From assembly GCF_025211055.1 (NCBI RefSeq), contig NZ_JAOARO010000004.1, positions 1 through 64,000 of the forward strand: a stretch of 64,000 nucleotides of DNA, read 5' to 3'. The notes beneath the pieces were generated by a model, which had not been told where the DNA came from, did not search any database, and worked only from the letters and a program-made list of their open reading frames with translations. Below are positions 1 to 8,627 of this stretch, piece by piece. The position numbers and the translations under genes were made by a program. This DNA is from Vallitalea sp. Its GTDB lineage: Bacteria; Bacillota; Clostridia; Lachnospirales; Vallitaleaceae. Position 1 is the stretch's first letter. Each line of letters begins with the position of its first letter.

Positions 1-66
1 TAATCCACTTTTCTTAAATAAACTAATAATTTCTTTCCACTCTTTATCAGTTTTAATATCTGACAT
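1..66 (-). CDS. Partial CDS, possible IS66 TnpA-like accessory protein (N-terminal 22 codons)
   Basis: The ATG (complement of 64-66) lies 6-7 bases after GGAGGTG, a strong ribosome-binding site, and the frame stays open to the window edge. The visible peptide starts MSDIKTDKEWKEIISLFKKS. An EW-rich opening followed by a Ser-Gly-Leu is common in the small helix-turn-helix TnpA proteins of IS66 elements. The neighbouring terminus at 139 supports that reading. The 3' part is missing, so the identity is provisional. Confidence 0.45.
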   Translation of the reverse strand, partial: MSDIKTDKEWKEIISLFKKSGL

Positions 67-139
67 TAAAACACCTCCATGAATTGGATTATATCATGGA
101 GATACTAATAATTGAATGTGTGGTGGGTTTGTCGCTTAC
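1..139 (-). mobile_element. End of an IS66-like insertion sequence (rest lies outside the window)
   Basis: Read on the minus strand, the element begins at 139 with GTAAGCGAC. It is followed by about 70 non-coding bases and then a small ORF with a good ribosome-binding site. IS66-family elements are known to start with GTAA and to carry a short tnpA-type gene just inside the terminus. The 8 bases outside the end (140-147) would be one copy of the expected target duplication. The other end is not in the window, so the family call rests on one terminus and 22 codons. Confidence 0.5.
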
Positions 140-230
140 GGAATTTCAGTGTTAACATTTTTTCAAGACTATTTAACAGTCACTTACACAAAAACAAAGA
201 GTATATGATATACTATAGGCTAACTATATC

Positions 231-261
231 GCTAAGCTATATATAACTAATATAGCTTAGC
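231..261. terminator. 12-bp perfect hairpin, possible terminator
   Basis: GCTAAGCTATAT (231-242) is the exact reverse complement of 250-261, with a 7-base loop. It is followed by ATTTTAATG, only a weak T-run, so it may be a bidirectional terminator or simply a palindrome next to the IS end. Confidence 0.4.
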
Positions 262-286
262 ATTTTAATGTTAGGAGCAAATAAAT

Positions 287-446
287 ATGAAAAGAATGAT
301 AATTGGTATATTTTTTATGATATGGGACGTCATCTTTTTTAACACTTCATATAACTTCGATATATGAATTAGAACCATATATTGGACTTTTTTTGATTAA
401 ATTGAATATCATGACAAATGGTGTTATAATTTGTTTAGGTAAATAA
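287..446 (+). pseudogene. Short, probably frameshifted membrane-protein remnant
   Basis: An ATG at 287, nine bases after TTAGGAG, opens a 26-codon hydrophobic ORF that stops at 367. A second frame running to a stop at 444-446 carries a similarly hydrophobic stretch (around the residues YELEPYIGLFLIK). Joining the two frames would give a small protein of about 50 residues with two membrane segments, so a frameshift is plausible. I do not recognise the family. The alternative is that only the 26-residue ORF, or nothing, is expressed. Confidence 0.25.
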
Positions 447-527
447 AAAAATCGAGGGATTTATTTAATTTAGTACTATGTTGTCGAAAAACATTGAAAT
501 AATAGTTTCTAAGAGGAGGGCTTTTAA

Positions 528-2348
528 GTGAAAAAACAATCTGTATATTTTCGATTAGTTAATAAATTATCTCTTAGAACCATAATTGTAATTCCAGTTT
601 TTCTAATTTTGCTATTAGGTAGTTCTTTAATTTATTATCAAATTGAAACATTCTTTATTAAGTATAGTGCAAAAGTTATAGAAACTAATCAAGTAAGAAT
701 TAAAAATCATGTTTATGACCATTTAGATGATTATTTTGAGATTCCTGTCATGGTGAACAAATATAATGCTATTCTTGTAAAAAACAAACAACTCAATTTG
801 CAGGATGAACAGCTGTTGGGGAGAATACTTTTAAACGAAGTAAAAAGCAACACTGCTATTGATTATGCATATTTTGCTAATAGTGATGGTGGAATAGTCT
901 CATCAGGATTATATCAAGGTACTAATCGAATTTCTTACACTAAAGATATGAAAGCTGGAGAGTTTAGAATATATGAAGCTGATGAAGATGGTAATATCCT
1001 AAATTATATTAAATCTGTAGAGTTTGACTCAAGGAAAAAACCTTGGTATATTGAAGCGAATCAAGATGGGATACCATATTGGACTGGGGTCTATTCTGGT
1101 GCTCAGGAACCTATTTTAGGAATGAGTACTTCTTACCCAGTTATTTCACCTAGTGGAGTAAAAATAGGTGTTTTTGGAACAGATATTTTACTAGATCAAT
1201 TGTCGAAATTTCTAAAAACTATAGAAATAACCAAGAATAGTGTTGTTTGTCTAGTCGATGAAAAAGGATTAATTGTGGCATCATCAACAAGTGAAAAACC
1301 TTTTAAAGATATTAATGGGTCACAAGTTAGATTGGCTGCTGTAGAAAGTAAAAATACTGTAATTAGAGAAGGATATAATAGAGTAATCACTAAATATAAT
1401 CATTATTTTAATGAAGAAATAAAAGACAGAATTAAAGTAAGGGGAGAAGATTACTATTATTGTTTTAGTAAGTATTCTTATAATGATAAAATAAATTGGA
1501 ATCTAATGATATCAATTCCTAGAGATGATTTAATAGGTGATATAGAGATGCTATTTTTAAAATTCAGTATAATATTTTTTGCCGTTGTCATATTAATATT
1601 GATTGCATATACAATTATCTCTAGATGGATAATGCAACCAATAGAATCTCTTAATAGTAAAGTGAATCAAATGACTAACGATAATTGGGGCATACAAATT
1701 GAAACAAATAGAAGAGATGAACTTGGTCAGCTAACTAGGTCGTTTAATAGTATGTCTATTAAATTAAGGGATTATATATTGATGCTAAATAATAAGCAAG
1801 AGGAGTTAGAGGAGATTAATACTACTTTAGAAGAACTTGTACATGAGAGGACAAAAGAATTAGAACTATTAACTATAACAGATAGTTTAACTAATATTTA
1901 TAATAAAAGATATTTAATGGAGAAACTTAACCAAAATATTGAGAAGGCTAAAAGATACAATGAAACATTTTCTATAGTTATTTTTGATATTGATCACTTT
2001 AAAAAAGTCAATGATACTTATGGTCATTTAGAAGGTGATGTAACATTAAGAGAAGTATCAAATTTCTTAGCATCAACAGTAAGAGATGTTGATGTTCTTG
2101 GTCGGTATGGTGGCGAAGAATTTATGATTATTATGACAAGTACCAAACTTGATGAAGCTTATATCGCTGCTGATAGGGCTAGAGATAAATTAAGTAAATT
2201 GATTATAGGGAGTAAAAATATTAAAATAACAATTAGTGGAGGTGTTGCAGAATATAGGACAGATGATTCATTATTAGATATTATTAAAAGAGCAGATAAT
2301 AATTTATACATAGCGAAAAAAAGTGGTAGGAATAAAATAATTAAATAG
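528..2348 (+). CDS. Membrane-bound diguanylate cyclase (Cache-HAMP-GGDEF)
   Basis: This 606-residue protein should make cyclic di-GMP from two GTP in response to an extracellular ligand. It has an N-terminal membrane helix (about residues 20-38), an extracytoplasmic double-Cache sensor region (about 40-340), a second helix (about 345-370), a HAMP linker, a short coiled coil rich in Glu/Leu, and a GGDEF domain over the last 160 residues. The active-site motif is GGEEF at 528-532. An intact RxxD product-inhibition site (RDVD, 519-522) lies five residues before it, so an active, feedback-inhibited enzyme is expected. The start is a GTG preceded by AAGAGGAGGG. No EAL or HD-GYP domain is fused to it. 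The ligand cannot be read from the sequence. It stands alone, convergent with the minus-strand gene that follows. Confidence 0.92.
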   Translation: MKKQSVYFRLVNKLSLRTIIVIPVFLILLLGSSLIYYQIETFFIKYSAKVIETNQVRIKNHVYDHLDDYFEIPVMVNKYNAILVKNKQLNLQDEQLLGRILLNEVKSNTAIDYAYFANSDGGIVSSGLYQGTNRISYTKDMKAGEFRIYEADEDGNILNYIKSVEFDSRKKPWYIEANQDGIPYWTGVYSGAQEPILGMSTSYPVISPSGVKIGVFGTDILLDQLSKFLKTIEITKNSVVCLVDEKGLIVASSTSEKPFKDINGSQVRLAAVESKNTVIREGYNRVITKYNHYFNEEIKDRIKVRGEDYYYCFSKYSYNDKINWNLMISIPRDDLIGDIEMLFLKFSIIFFAVVILILIAYTIISRWIMQPIESLNSKVNQMTNDNWGIQIETNRRDELGQLTRSFNSMSIKLRDYILMLNNKQEELEEINTTLEELVHERTKELELLTITDSLTNIYNKRYLMEKLNQNIEKAKRYNETFSIVIFDIDHFKKVNDTYGHLEGDVTLREVSNFLASTVRDVDVLGRYGGEEFMIIMTSTKLDEAYIAADRARDKLSKLIIGSKNIKITISGGVAEYRTDDSLLDIIKRADNNLYIAKKSGRNKIIK

Positions 2349-2420
2349 AAGACTTATATATACAAAATAGCGTTATATATCAAATAAGCTGTTTATCATA
2401 GCTAACTAGGTACTTAATCA

Positions 2421-2846
2421 TTAGCTAAAATCATTAAAATTATTATCTATTAAAATTTCTTCAAGGGTTTTAATAATATCATAATTGATTTTATAATATT
2501 GATTTTCAAAGTAGATAGTTGTATTTTTATTATTATTTATATTATCAGAGTATAAATACATACTATATTTCTTACTTGAATCATCATATAAATCCATACG
2601 TAAATTATATATGACTTTATCAACATCCGTGGTAAATGTTAATAAAGAGTATTTACCTAATGAATTCTTAAGCTTTAAAAAATCATTATTGCTAAGTGTT
2701 AGAGGATCTTGACCTTTCTCAGCTACATTAATGATTACGATTCTATCAATATTAGAATAGTTGAGGTATTTAATAGGTTTTATTAAATGAATTATTATGA
2801 TAATAAATAGTATAAATATAAGTAAATAATTGCTTTTCTTAAACAT
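2421..2846 (-). CDS. Hypothetical single-pass membrane-anchored protein
   Basis: I do not recognise the family. I chose the ATG at 2846 because GGCAGGAG lies just upstream; a longer frame to 2915 has no such site. The 141-residue product begins with a Lys-rich stretch and one very hydrophobic helix (about residues 7-24, Ile/Phe-rich). A hydrophilic Asn/Asp/Lys-rich domain of about 110 residues follows and probably lies outside the cell. No lipobox or catalytic motif is visible. It is a lone gene between the diguanylate cyclase, which converges on it, and the divergent XRE regulator. Confidence 0.6.
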   Translation of the reverse strand: MFKKSNYLLIFILFIIIIIHLIKPIKYLNYSNIDRIVIINVAEKGQDPLTLSNNDFLKLKNSLGKYSLLTFTTDVDKVIYNLRMDLYDDSSKKYSMYLYSDNINNNKNTTIYFENQYYKINYDIIKTLEEILIDNNFNDFS

Positions 2847-2983
2847 GTATATTCTCCTGCCTATAATTCTTATTATGAAACTCTTAAAAAAACTACATAG
2901 ATTTAGTATTAACACAATATGAATTATTTAACTATACAATTTTAATAATATAAACATATGAAAATCTTTTCATGCCAAAACCA

Positions 2984-3012
2984 TAGACAAACCCATACTC
3001 AATTTGTATAAT
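2984..3012 (+). promoter_or_regulatory. Sigma-A type promoter of the XRE regulator gene
   Basis: TAGACA (2984-2989) and TATAAT (3007-3012) are separated by 17 bases, the optimal spacing. They lie about 115 bases upstream of the XRE start, which implies a leader of roughly 105 nt. Confidence 0.5.
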
Positions 3013-3127
3013 AAACTTATCATAAAAAGATAATCACTATTCAATATTATTATATTAATATTCTAATAATTGGATTAGGTTAATAAAAGTATAAAGAATA
3101 AGGCTAATGTGGGAAAGGAACAAAAAA

Positions 3128-3607
3128 ATGAAAAAAGGAAATATCTATCGAGAAGCAAGAGAAAAATTCAATGACAACAATCCATGTCCTCTCAACAGAG
3201 AAGAAGCAGCTGATAGATTACATGTCAGTGCTGCAACTCTAGGAAGATATGAAACAGGTGAAAATGCACCAAGTCCAGAAATTGTATACGCAATGAGTAA
3301 AGTATATGAGAATCCAGTTTTAAGACGCAAACACTGTTCAGAGTGCTGTCTCATTGGTAAAGAGGATCATCCATACACGGCTCCCAAAACACTATTTGAA
3401 TCTGGTTATGGATTGATAAATGCCAATAGGGTACTGGAATCATTCAAAAATGAACTATTTGAAGTTTTGGCCGATGGAATCGTTGATAAAAATGAGATTA
3501 TCAGACTAAGGCAGATAATACCTCAGATCAAAAACATACAAAAATTACTTAGCGATATAGAAATAGAAATAGAAAAACATTCTCTAAGATACGATATAGA
3601 TGAGTAA
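3128..3607 (+). CDS. XRE-family helix-turn-helix regulator with a C-terminal alpha-helical domain
   Basis: The 159-residue protein starts with a Cro/C1-type DNA-binding domain. The segment NREEAADRLHVSAATLGRYE (about residues 20-39) shows the typical helix-turn-helix spacing, followed by ENAPSPEIVYAMSKVYENP. A middle stretch has Cys residues (RKHCSECC) that could bind a metal, although this is not proven. The last 60 residues look helical and acidic. The same architecture occurs in clostridial XRE proteins next to prophage or accessory genes. I used the second ATG (3128) because AAAGGA lies nine bases upstream; a start at 3107 would add seven residues. It stands alone behind its own promoter and its targets are unknown. 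Confidence 0.75.
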   Translation: MKKGNIYREAREKFNDNNPCPLNREEAADRLHVSAATLGRYETGENAPSPEIVYAMSKVYENPVLRRKHCSECCLIGKEDHPYTAPKTLFESGYGLINANRVLESFKNELFEVLADGIVDKNEIIRLRQIIPQIKNIQKLLSDIEIEIEKHSLRYDIDE

Positions 3608-3707
3608 AAAAGACAATTAAATAAGGCAAATTATATGAATGCTACATTAATCTAATATATATATCAAATATGAGTCAGTTTATTAGATGAATGTAACATT
3701 TTTGTTA

Positions 3708-3736
3708 TTGAGACTTTTTCTATGTGATTCTATAAT
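3708..3736 (+). promoter_or_regulatory. Sigma-A promoter for the membrane protein gene at 3815
   Basis: TTGAGA (3708-3713) and TATAAT (3731-3736) are spaced by exactly 17 bases, about 80 bases before the start codon. Only one mismatch to consensus is seen in the -35 box. Confidence 0.6.
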
Positions 3737-3814
3737 AATAGTATAAACGATATTAATATCACAATAAAATATTTTATGTGTATTTATACTATAAAGCTTT
3801 AGGAGGCATACATC

Positions 3815-5398
3815 ATGAAACATACAATAATAGGAGTAGTCTTAGGAGCTATAATCAGCTTTCTGCTTGGAATATTAATACTACCAGTTATGAGCTTAAA
3901 ATTCGTAGGGGTAATATTAGTAATTATAGTTTTTGCTGCAGTAATCACAGTAGTTGGTTACATTGGAGTATATGATAAAAAGAGCAGTAAATTACCAGTT
4001 ATAATAGGTTCAGCAATTTTCTTGCTTTCAGTTGGATACCTAATAATTGGTGGAATCGCATCTTCAGCAATATTTAACGCTGGTACAAAACAGAAAATGT
4101 TAGATGTTGAAGAAGTTGTATTTGACGAAACAGTCTCTAACGTAGATATGGAAAACCTCATAATATGGGACGAATCAGATGCAATAAGGTTTGGTGAAAA
4201 GTTAATTACAGAAAAAGATCCTTCACTTGGCTCAATGTACTCTATATCAGAAGAATACGGGACACTTTCTGTAATAGAGGGTAAACCATTTTGGTTATTC
4301 CCACTTGAACACTCAAGCTTTTTTAAATACATCAAGAACAAATCAATACCAGGATATATTAAGGTAAATGCAACAACAGGTAAGGCAGAATTTGTTGATA
4401 CAGAATTCAGTGTTGCACCATCAGCATTTTTTAGCAATGATCTTAAGAGGGTAGTATATTCAAAATACAAAAATTACGGTCTGACTGATTATTCATTCGA
4501 GGAAGACACAGAAGGAAATCCAAAATGGGTTATAACAGCTTACACACATAAAACTGGATTTTCTACTAAAGATGTCAAAGGTGTAGTAATAGTGGACCCA
4601 GTAACAAAAGATGTTGAATTTTATAAAAAAGGTGAGCAGCCTGAATGGGTAGATAGAGTTACTTCAGCTAAAATATTTAATGAACAACTGACTTATTGGG
4701 GAAAATATATCAATGGTTGGTGGAATCCTTCAGATACAGGAAAACTGAAGAATACAGAAAGTATCGGATATGTTTTCAAAGACGGCAATGTATATTTCTA
4801 TACAGGAATTACGTCTTATGGAGGAGATGAAGCCACAACGGGATTCTTAATATATAATCCTCGAAATAGTAAAGCACACTATAATAGGATATCAGGATCA
4901 ACAGAACAAAAAGCAATGGGCTTGATGGAAGAATTAGTTCAAAATGCTGGTTATACAGCCAAATATCCATATTTGATTAACATCAATGGTGAACCAACAT
5001 ATCTATCAACACTAAAAGGGAATAGTGGAAATGTAGTCGGCTATGCATTATGCTCAGTAAAAAATTATAGAGCAGTTGCATGGGGTAAGACACTTAGAGA
5101 AGCTCAGACTAAGTACAATAGAATATTGATTACAGAGGGGAATAATACTAATGCACTAAGTGAGCAATTTGATTCATTTGACCATAGCTTTGGAACAGTT
5201 TCAAGGGTTGGAGTATTCAAAGAAGGATATTTCCTAATTAAGATAGAAGGAAATAATACTCTATTCATTGTATCAGCTGACCAATATCCATTGGTAGCAC
5301 TTACTGAAAAAGGTGACCAAGTAGTTATAACTTATATCCAGACAGAAGAAACAAACAAGATTGACGCTATAGAATTCAAGAATAGTTCAATAAATTAA
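3815..5398 (+). CDS. Large membrane-anchored protein with PepSY-like extracellular region
   Basis: The 527-residue product has three hydrophobic helices in its first 90 residues (about 5-28, 30-50 and 60-82). A long hydrophilic part of about 430 residues follows, probably on the cell surface. Within it, repeated segments of the kind GYIKVNATTGKAEFVDTE and VVIVDPVTKDVEFYKKGE resemble PepSY/YpmB-like units that end in a Gly/Asp turn. The tract PEWVDRV followed by INGWWNPSDTGK is conserved in a family of uncharacterised membrane proteins of Firmicutes, as far as I recall. No catalytic motif is visible. The start is well supported by AGGAGG eleven bases upstream. The gene forms a single transcription unit with a promoter before it and a terminator after it. 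Confidence 0.7.
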   Translation: MKHTIIGVVLGAIISFLLGILILPVMSLKFVGVILVIIVFAAVITVVGYIGVYDKKSSKLPVIIGSAIFLLSVGYLIIGGIASSAIFNAGTKQKMLDVEEVVFDETVSNVDMENLIIWDESDAIRFGEKLITEKDPSLGSMYSISEEYGTLSVIEGKPFWLFPLEHSSFFKYIKNKSIPGYIKVNATTGKAEFVDTEFSVAPSAFFSNDLKRVVYSKYKNYGLTDYSFEEDTEGNPKWVITAYTHKTGFSTKDVKGVVIVDPVTKDVEFYKKGEQPEWVDRVTSAKIFNEQLTYWGKYINGWWNPSDTGKLKNTESIGYVFKDGNVYFYTGITSYGGDEATTGFLIYNPRNSKAHYNRISGSTEQKAMGLMEELVQNAGYTAKYPYLININGEPTYLSTLKGNSGNVVGYALCSVKNYRAVAWGKTLREAQTKYNRILITEGNNTNALSEQFDSFDHSFGTVSRVGVFKEGYFLIKIEGNNTLFIVSADQYPLVALTEKGDQVVITYIQTEETNKIDAIEFKNSSIN

Positions 5399-5410
5399 TT
5401 AATACAGAAT

Positions 5411-5448
5411 AGATAACCACTTAGTTTAATTACTAAGCCGGTTATCTA
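5411..5448 (+). terminator. Intrinsic terminator
   Basis: AGATAACC and CTTAG on the left arm pair with CTAAG and GGTTATCT on the right, followed by ATTTTGTTAT. It lies 13 bases after the stop of the membrane protein gene. Confidence 0.65.
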
Positions 5449-5628
5449 TTTTGTTATATATATTTTGAGCTTCTATACTGACTTTATTATTGGCAGTATC
5501 TTTTCCATATTTCATATCCACTTAAAGGCTCTATGAAGATGTCTAATATATTATTGTAAAAGCTTAATATCTAATTTATAATATGCTATAATAACTCAAT
5601 GTAATACACTAAAGAAATGAAATATAGA

Positions 5629-5701
5629 TTACAAAAATGTAAGATTGGGTTTGTATATGTAAGTTATTACAATGGAATATGAACTTTTTTTAATATATAA
5701 T
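5629..5701 (+). promoter_or_regulatory. Putative response-regulator box and promoter, shared with the BceAB-like genes
   Basis: The palindrome TTACA-AAAA-TGTAA (5629-5642) overlaps the first of two TGTAAG hexamers (5638 and 5658) set 20 bases apart. A -10 box TATAAT sits at 5696-5701, 38 bases after the start of the second hexamer. The same palindrome, 20-base repeat and 38-base distance to a -10 box recur at 35685-35757. I infer a direct-repeat-binding activator common to both genes. No regulator gene of that kind is in the window. Confidence 0.55.
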
Positions 5702-5766
5702 ATACTAAGAAATTGATAAGGAATAAATACTAGAAATAGCTTTTATGATAGGAGAGGAATAAAAAT

Positions 5767-7086
5767 ATGTTGAAAAAAGGAATGCTTGTACAATTAATAA
5801 TAGTAATAATTTTTAGTATAACAGCATGTGGAAAGGTTAAAACAACTGAAGAATGGTATGATAAAAATGTAGATGAAATAACACCTCTTGATTCAGAAGA
5901 TTACAGTGACTTGGAGTTCTTGAAACCGTTGTTAAAAGATAAAAAGATAGTTTCTCTAGGAGAAAATTTTCATAGTGTAGGAGATTACATAACAATAAAA
6001 ACTAGATTAATCAAATATTTACATGAGGAACTTGGATATGATGCAATAGGATTTGAATCAGGACTAGGCGAGTGTGAAATGGTTATGAACAGTAAAAATC
6101 TAACAGCAAAACAAATGATGGAATATAGTGTCTTACCAGTATGGCATTCACAAGAAACTCTAGACCTATTTGATTACATAAAAGAGCAGAAAGAAACCGA
6201 CAATCCTCTTGATCTTTTTGGTTTTGATATGCAATTCACCAGTATGTATTTTATTGAATATATGGCACATTGGTTAGAAAAAGTTGATGAAAAGGTAGCA
6301 GGAGATTATTATAATATGGAAGTAGAATTTTTCCAGAGTTATTATACACTAATTAATAAATATGGTTTTGATACAGGACATAGAGAAAAATATCAAAAGA
6401 TTATTGATAAATACACATCAGATTATGATAAAGTAATTGAGTACATAAAAGACAATAGAAGTACATTAGAAGCTATATATCGCAAAAATGATATGCTGTT
6501 AGATAGCGCACTTCGTACACTTGAAAACAGAATGAATATTGTTAGAATGAGTATGGTAGATAATGTTGAAGGATACGAAATAAGAGATGTTATAATGGCA
6601 GATAACGTAAAGTGGTATATGGAAGCTAATCCAGATAAAAAAATTATCTTATGGGCACATAATAATCATATTGCCAAAAACACTTCACAGATGTTTGCAT
6701 TGGAGAGTGATGAATGGATTAATAGTTTTGTGAGTATGGGAGAACTATTAAGTAAAGAGTTAGGAAACGATATGTATGTAATAGGATTATACATGCAAGG
6801 AGGTAATGCATCAGCTATAACAACACAAGAGCCTTTTGATATACCATCAGTTCCAAAAGATAGCTTAGAAGAAATAATAAGTAGAAGTGGATACGAAACC
6901 TCTTTTGTTGATCTATCCCAGCATAAAAATAAAAATAAATTCAATAAATGGATGTTTACCAATCAATATGCAAGCGAAGACGGTTTGACTGCAGAGATTA
7001 TAAGGTCTAATGTATCACAATTTATACCGAAACAACAATATGATGGAATAATCCTGTTAGATCAGGTATCACCACCAAAGAAATAG
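5767..7086 (+). CDS. Erythromycin esterase family lipoprotein
   Basis: The 439-residue protein has a lipoprotein signal (hydrophobic helix then ITAC, lipid-accepting Cys21), so it should sit on the outer face of the membrane. The rest matches the Ere/ChaN-like fold. LGENFHSVGDY contains the Glu66/His69 pair equivalent to the catalytic Glu/His of EreB, followed by YDAIGFESGLGE and, later, WAHNNHIAKN, the second His-rich active-site segment. Real Ere enzymes hydrolyse the macrolide lactone ring. Many relatives have other, unknown substrates, so macrolide resistance is only a possibility, and a surface location is unusual for it. It is a single-gene unit whose upstream region shares a regulatory box with the BceAB-like transporter genes, which supports an envelope-stress or antibiotic-response role. 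Confidence 0.8.
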   Translation: MLKKGMLVQLIIVIIFSITACGKVKTTEEWYDKNVDEITPLDSEDYSDLEFLKPLLKDKKIVSLGENFHSVGDYITIKTRLIKYLHEELGYDAIGFESGLGECEMVMNSKNLTAKQMMEYSVLPVWHSQETLDLFDYIKEQKETDNPLDLFGFDMQFTSMYFIEYMAHWLEKVDEKVAGDYYNMEVEFFQSYYTLINKYGFDTGHREKYQKIIDKYTSDYDKVIEYIKDNRSTLEAIYRKNDMLLDSALRTLENRMNIVRMSMVDNVEGYEIRDVIMADNVKWYMEANPDKKIILWAHNNHIAKNTSQMFALESDEWINSFVSMGELLSKELGNDMYVIGLYMQGGNASAITTQEPFDIPSVPKDSLEEIISRSGYETSFVDLSQHKNKNKFNKWMFTNQYASEDGLTAEIIRSNVSQFIPKQQYDGIILLDQVSPPKK

Positions 7087-7301
7087 ATGACAGATAGATT
7101 TTCATAATTATTCATACAATAAGAAATTATTACGAAAAAATGCATTTCATCCCATAAAATAAAAGCTATACTAAATATTAGAAGTCAAATTGATAAAAAT
7201 TTATTAAAAGTTAGAACAAACCTTATCTCCATATGGGATAGACCGGAGCAGCAGTAGAAGCTACAGGAGGAAATATATATTTTGCTGTACCTCTTAGTTT
7301 T

Positions 7302-7694
7302 ATGATTTATGTTGCTAGTACTAATGAAAATATGCCCGGTGAAAAACCAAGTAATATTGATGATGCTTTTGGCTGGACAGATGCAAGGAAAAATGAAATC
7401 TATGTAACAACTAAAAAACTAGAATATATATTGAAATCTGATTATAGGTATTTTATGGATTTGTATGGATATAAGAAGGTAATGATTAGAGTTTTGGAAA
7501 AAATGAAAGAAGAAATTGAAAATGAGACATATAAAATTTATCAAAATAATGATTATAATAAAATTTATATAGAGAGTCAGCTCAACTATATTGATAAACT
7601 GATTATGATGAATAAAAATGAAAAAATTTATAAGAAAAAGCTTAATAATGACTTAAAGGTTATTGAGCAATATGTTGGACGTGGTAGATTATGA
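7302..7694 (+). CDS. 5'-truncated hypothetical ORF, possible toxin-tail remnant
   Basis: The 130-codon frame has no convincing ribosome-binding site at its ATG. The same frame is open upstream back to a TAG near 7236, and that stretch (GAAVEATGGNIYFAVP and onward) looks like coding sequence too. The Gly/Ala-rich entry followed by a charged, Lys-rich domain of about 110 residues resembles the C-terminal part of a larger polymorphic-toxin-like protein whose front has been lost. That family call is inference; I do not recognise the C-terminal domain. It runs into the following lipoprotein gene with almost no gap, as toxin and immunity genes often do. Confidence 0.4.
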   Translation: MIYVASTNENMPGEKPSNIDDAFGWTDARKNEIYVTTKKLEYILKSDYRYFMDLYGYKKVMIRVLEKMKEEIENETYKIYQNNDYNKIYIESQLNYIDKLIMMNKNEKIYKKKLNNDLKVIEQYVGRGRL

Positions 7695-7711
7695 TTATAA
7701 AGGGAGATTTA

Positions 7712-8158
7712 ATGAGTAGGATTAAGAGATACTGTATAATAAATTTGTTAGTAGTATTATGTATAACATCAGGTTGTAGCAATAAGAAAGGCAATACATA
7801 TAATGAATTCTTGGAGGGTTTTTATGATTCATATTTTCAAATTGCAGAAACGTTATATCATTGTGATCCAGAACAAGTAGTAAATTTAATGGCAGCTAAA
7901 GAAATTCAAGATAAAATGAGTAGTATAGAAGAATTATTAGACAATATTAAAGATGACGTTCCAAAGGGTAAAGAAAAAAATTATAAAAAGCTAAGTGAAT
8001 GGTATAAAGAATTATTAGTTATAGGTGATAAAAAGTATGAAGATTGGTGGGGAGTAACGGTGGAAGACAGAATTACAGTACAAAATACATTACTGGACAT
8101 AGCCATAAGATATTCAGATTGGCAAGACAAGGAGAGTGGAATAATATGGGACAAATAA
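7712..8158 (+). CDS. Hypothetical lipoprotein
   Basis: The 148-residue protein has a typical lipoprotein signal (ITSGC, Cys22) and an acidic, mostly helical body of about 125 residues with several Trp and Tyr. I do not recognise the family. I chose the ATG at 7712 because AGGGAG lies six bases upstream; a start at 7691 would overlap the previous stop and lacks a site. It follows the truncated ORF by 17 bases and overlaps the next, frameshifted, membrane protein by 13 bases. The three therefore look like a former operon, perhaps toxin plus immunity or accessory proteins. Confidence 0.6.
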   Translation: MSRIKRYCIINLLVVLCITSGCSNKKGNTYNEFLEGFYDSYFQIAETLYHCDPEQVVNLMAAKEIQDKMSSIEELLDNIKDDVPKGKEKNYKKLSEWYKELLVIGDKKYEDWWGVTVEDRITVQNTLLDIAIRYSDWQDKESGIIWDK

Positions 8159-8627
8159 TTAAAAAAAATAATTATAAATATATATTTACATATATAGCAA
8201 CTATAATGGTTATATACCTACTAAATACATTAAACATTAAATTTATTCAACAACTTCCACTTGAGTATAATGAAGAAAGCACTATGATGTTATCAGCAAT
8301 AATATGGTTTATCATAATATCAATGATTTACATACTATCATACGTAATATTAAACAAAATTACAAACTACAGAAATAATCCATTTTCATATTTTCTACCA
8401 TATTTTGTTATAATATATTATTAGCCATAATATATTATGCTTGCATCAAGTTAAGAATCGACAATTGTATAACATATTATATTGATAACTGGTTTTGTTG
8501 GACAAACGTTGTTGCAGGCTTAATACCATCTGCATATGGTCTGAAAGTGTTATTATATCAAACAATAGTCTATAATATATGGATTTTACTATTAGCATCT
8601 ATAGCTAAAATAATCAAAACCAAGTAA
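8146..8627 (+). pseudogene. Frameshifted multi-spanning membrane protein
   Basis: An ATG at 8146 preceded by AAGGAG opens a frame of 92 codons with two or three hydrophobic helices, ending at a TAG at 8422-8424. The -1 frame continues without a stop from about 8400 to a TAA at 8625-8627 and encodes further hydrophobic helices (around LLAIIYYACIKLRI and NIWILLLASIAKIIK). A one-base deletion in the T/A-rich stretch around 8396-8412 would split a protein of about 160 residues. Sequencing error is the alternative explanation. The start overlaps the end of the lipoprotein gene, so the two were probably co-translated. The function is unknown. Confidence 0.55.
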
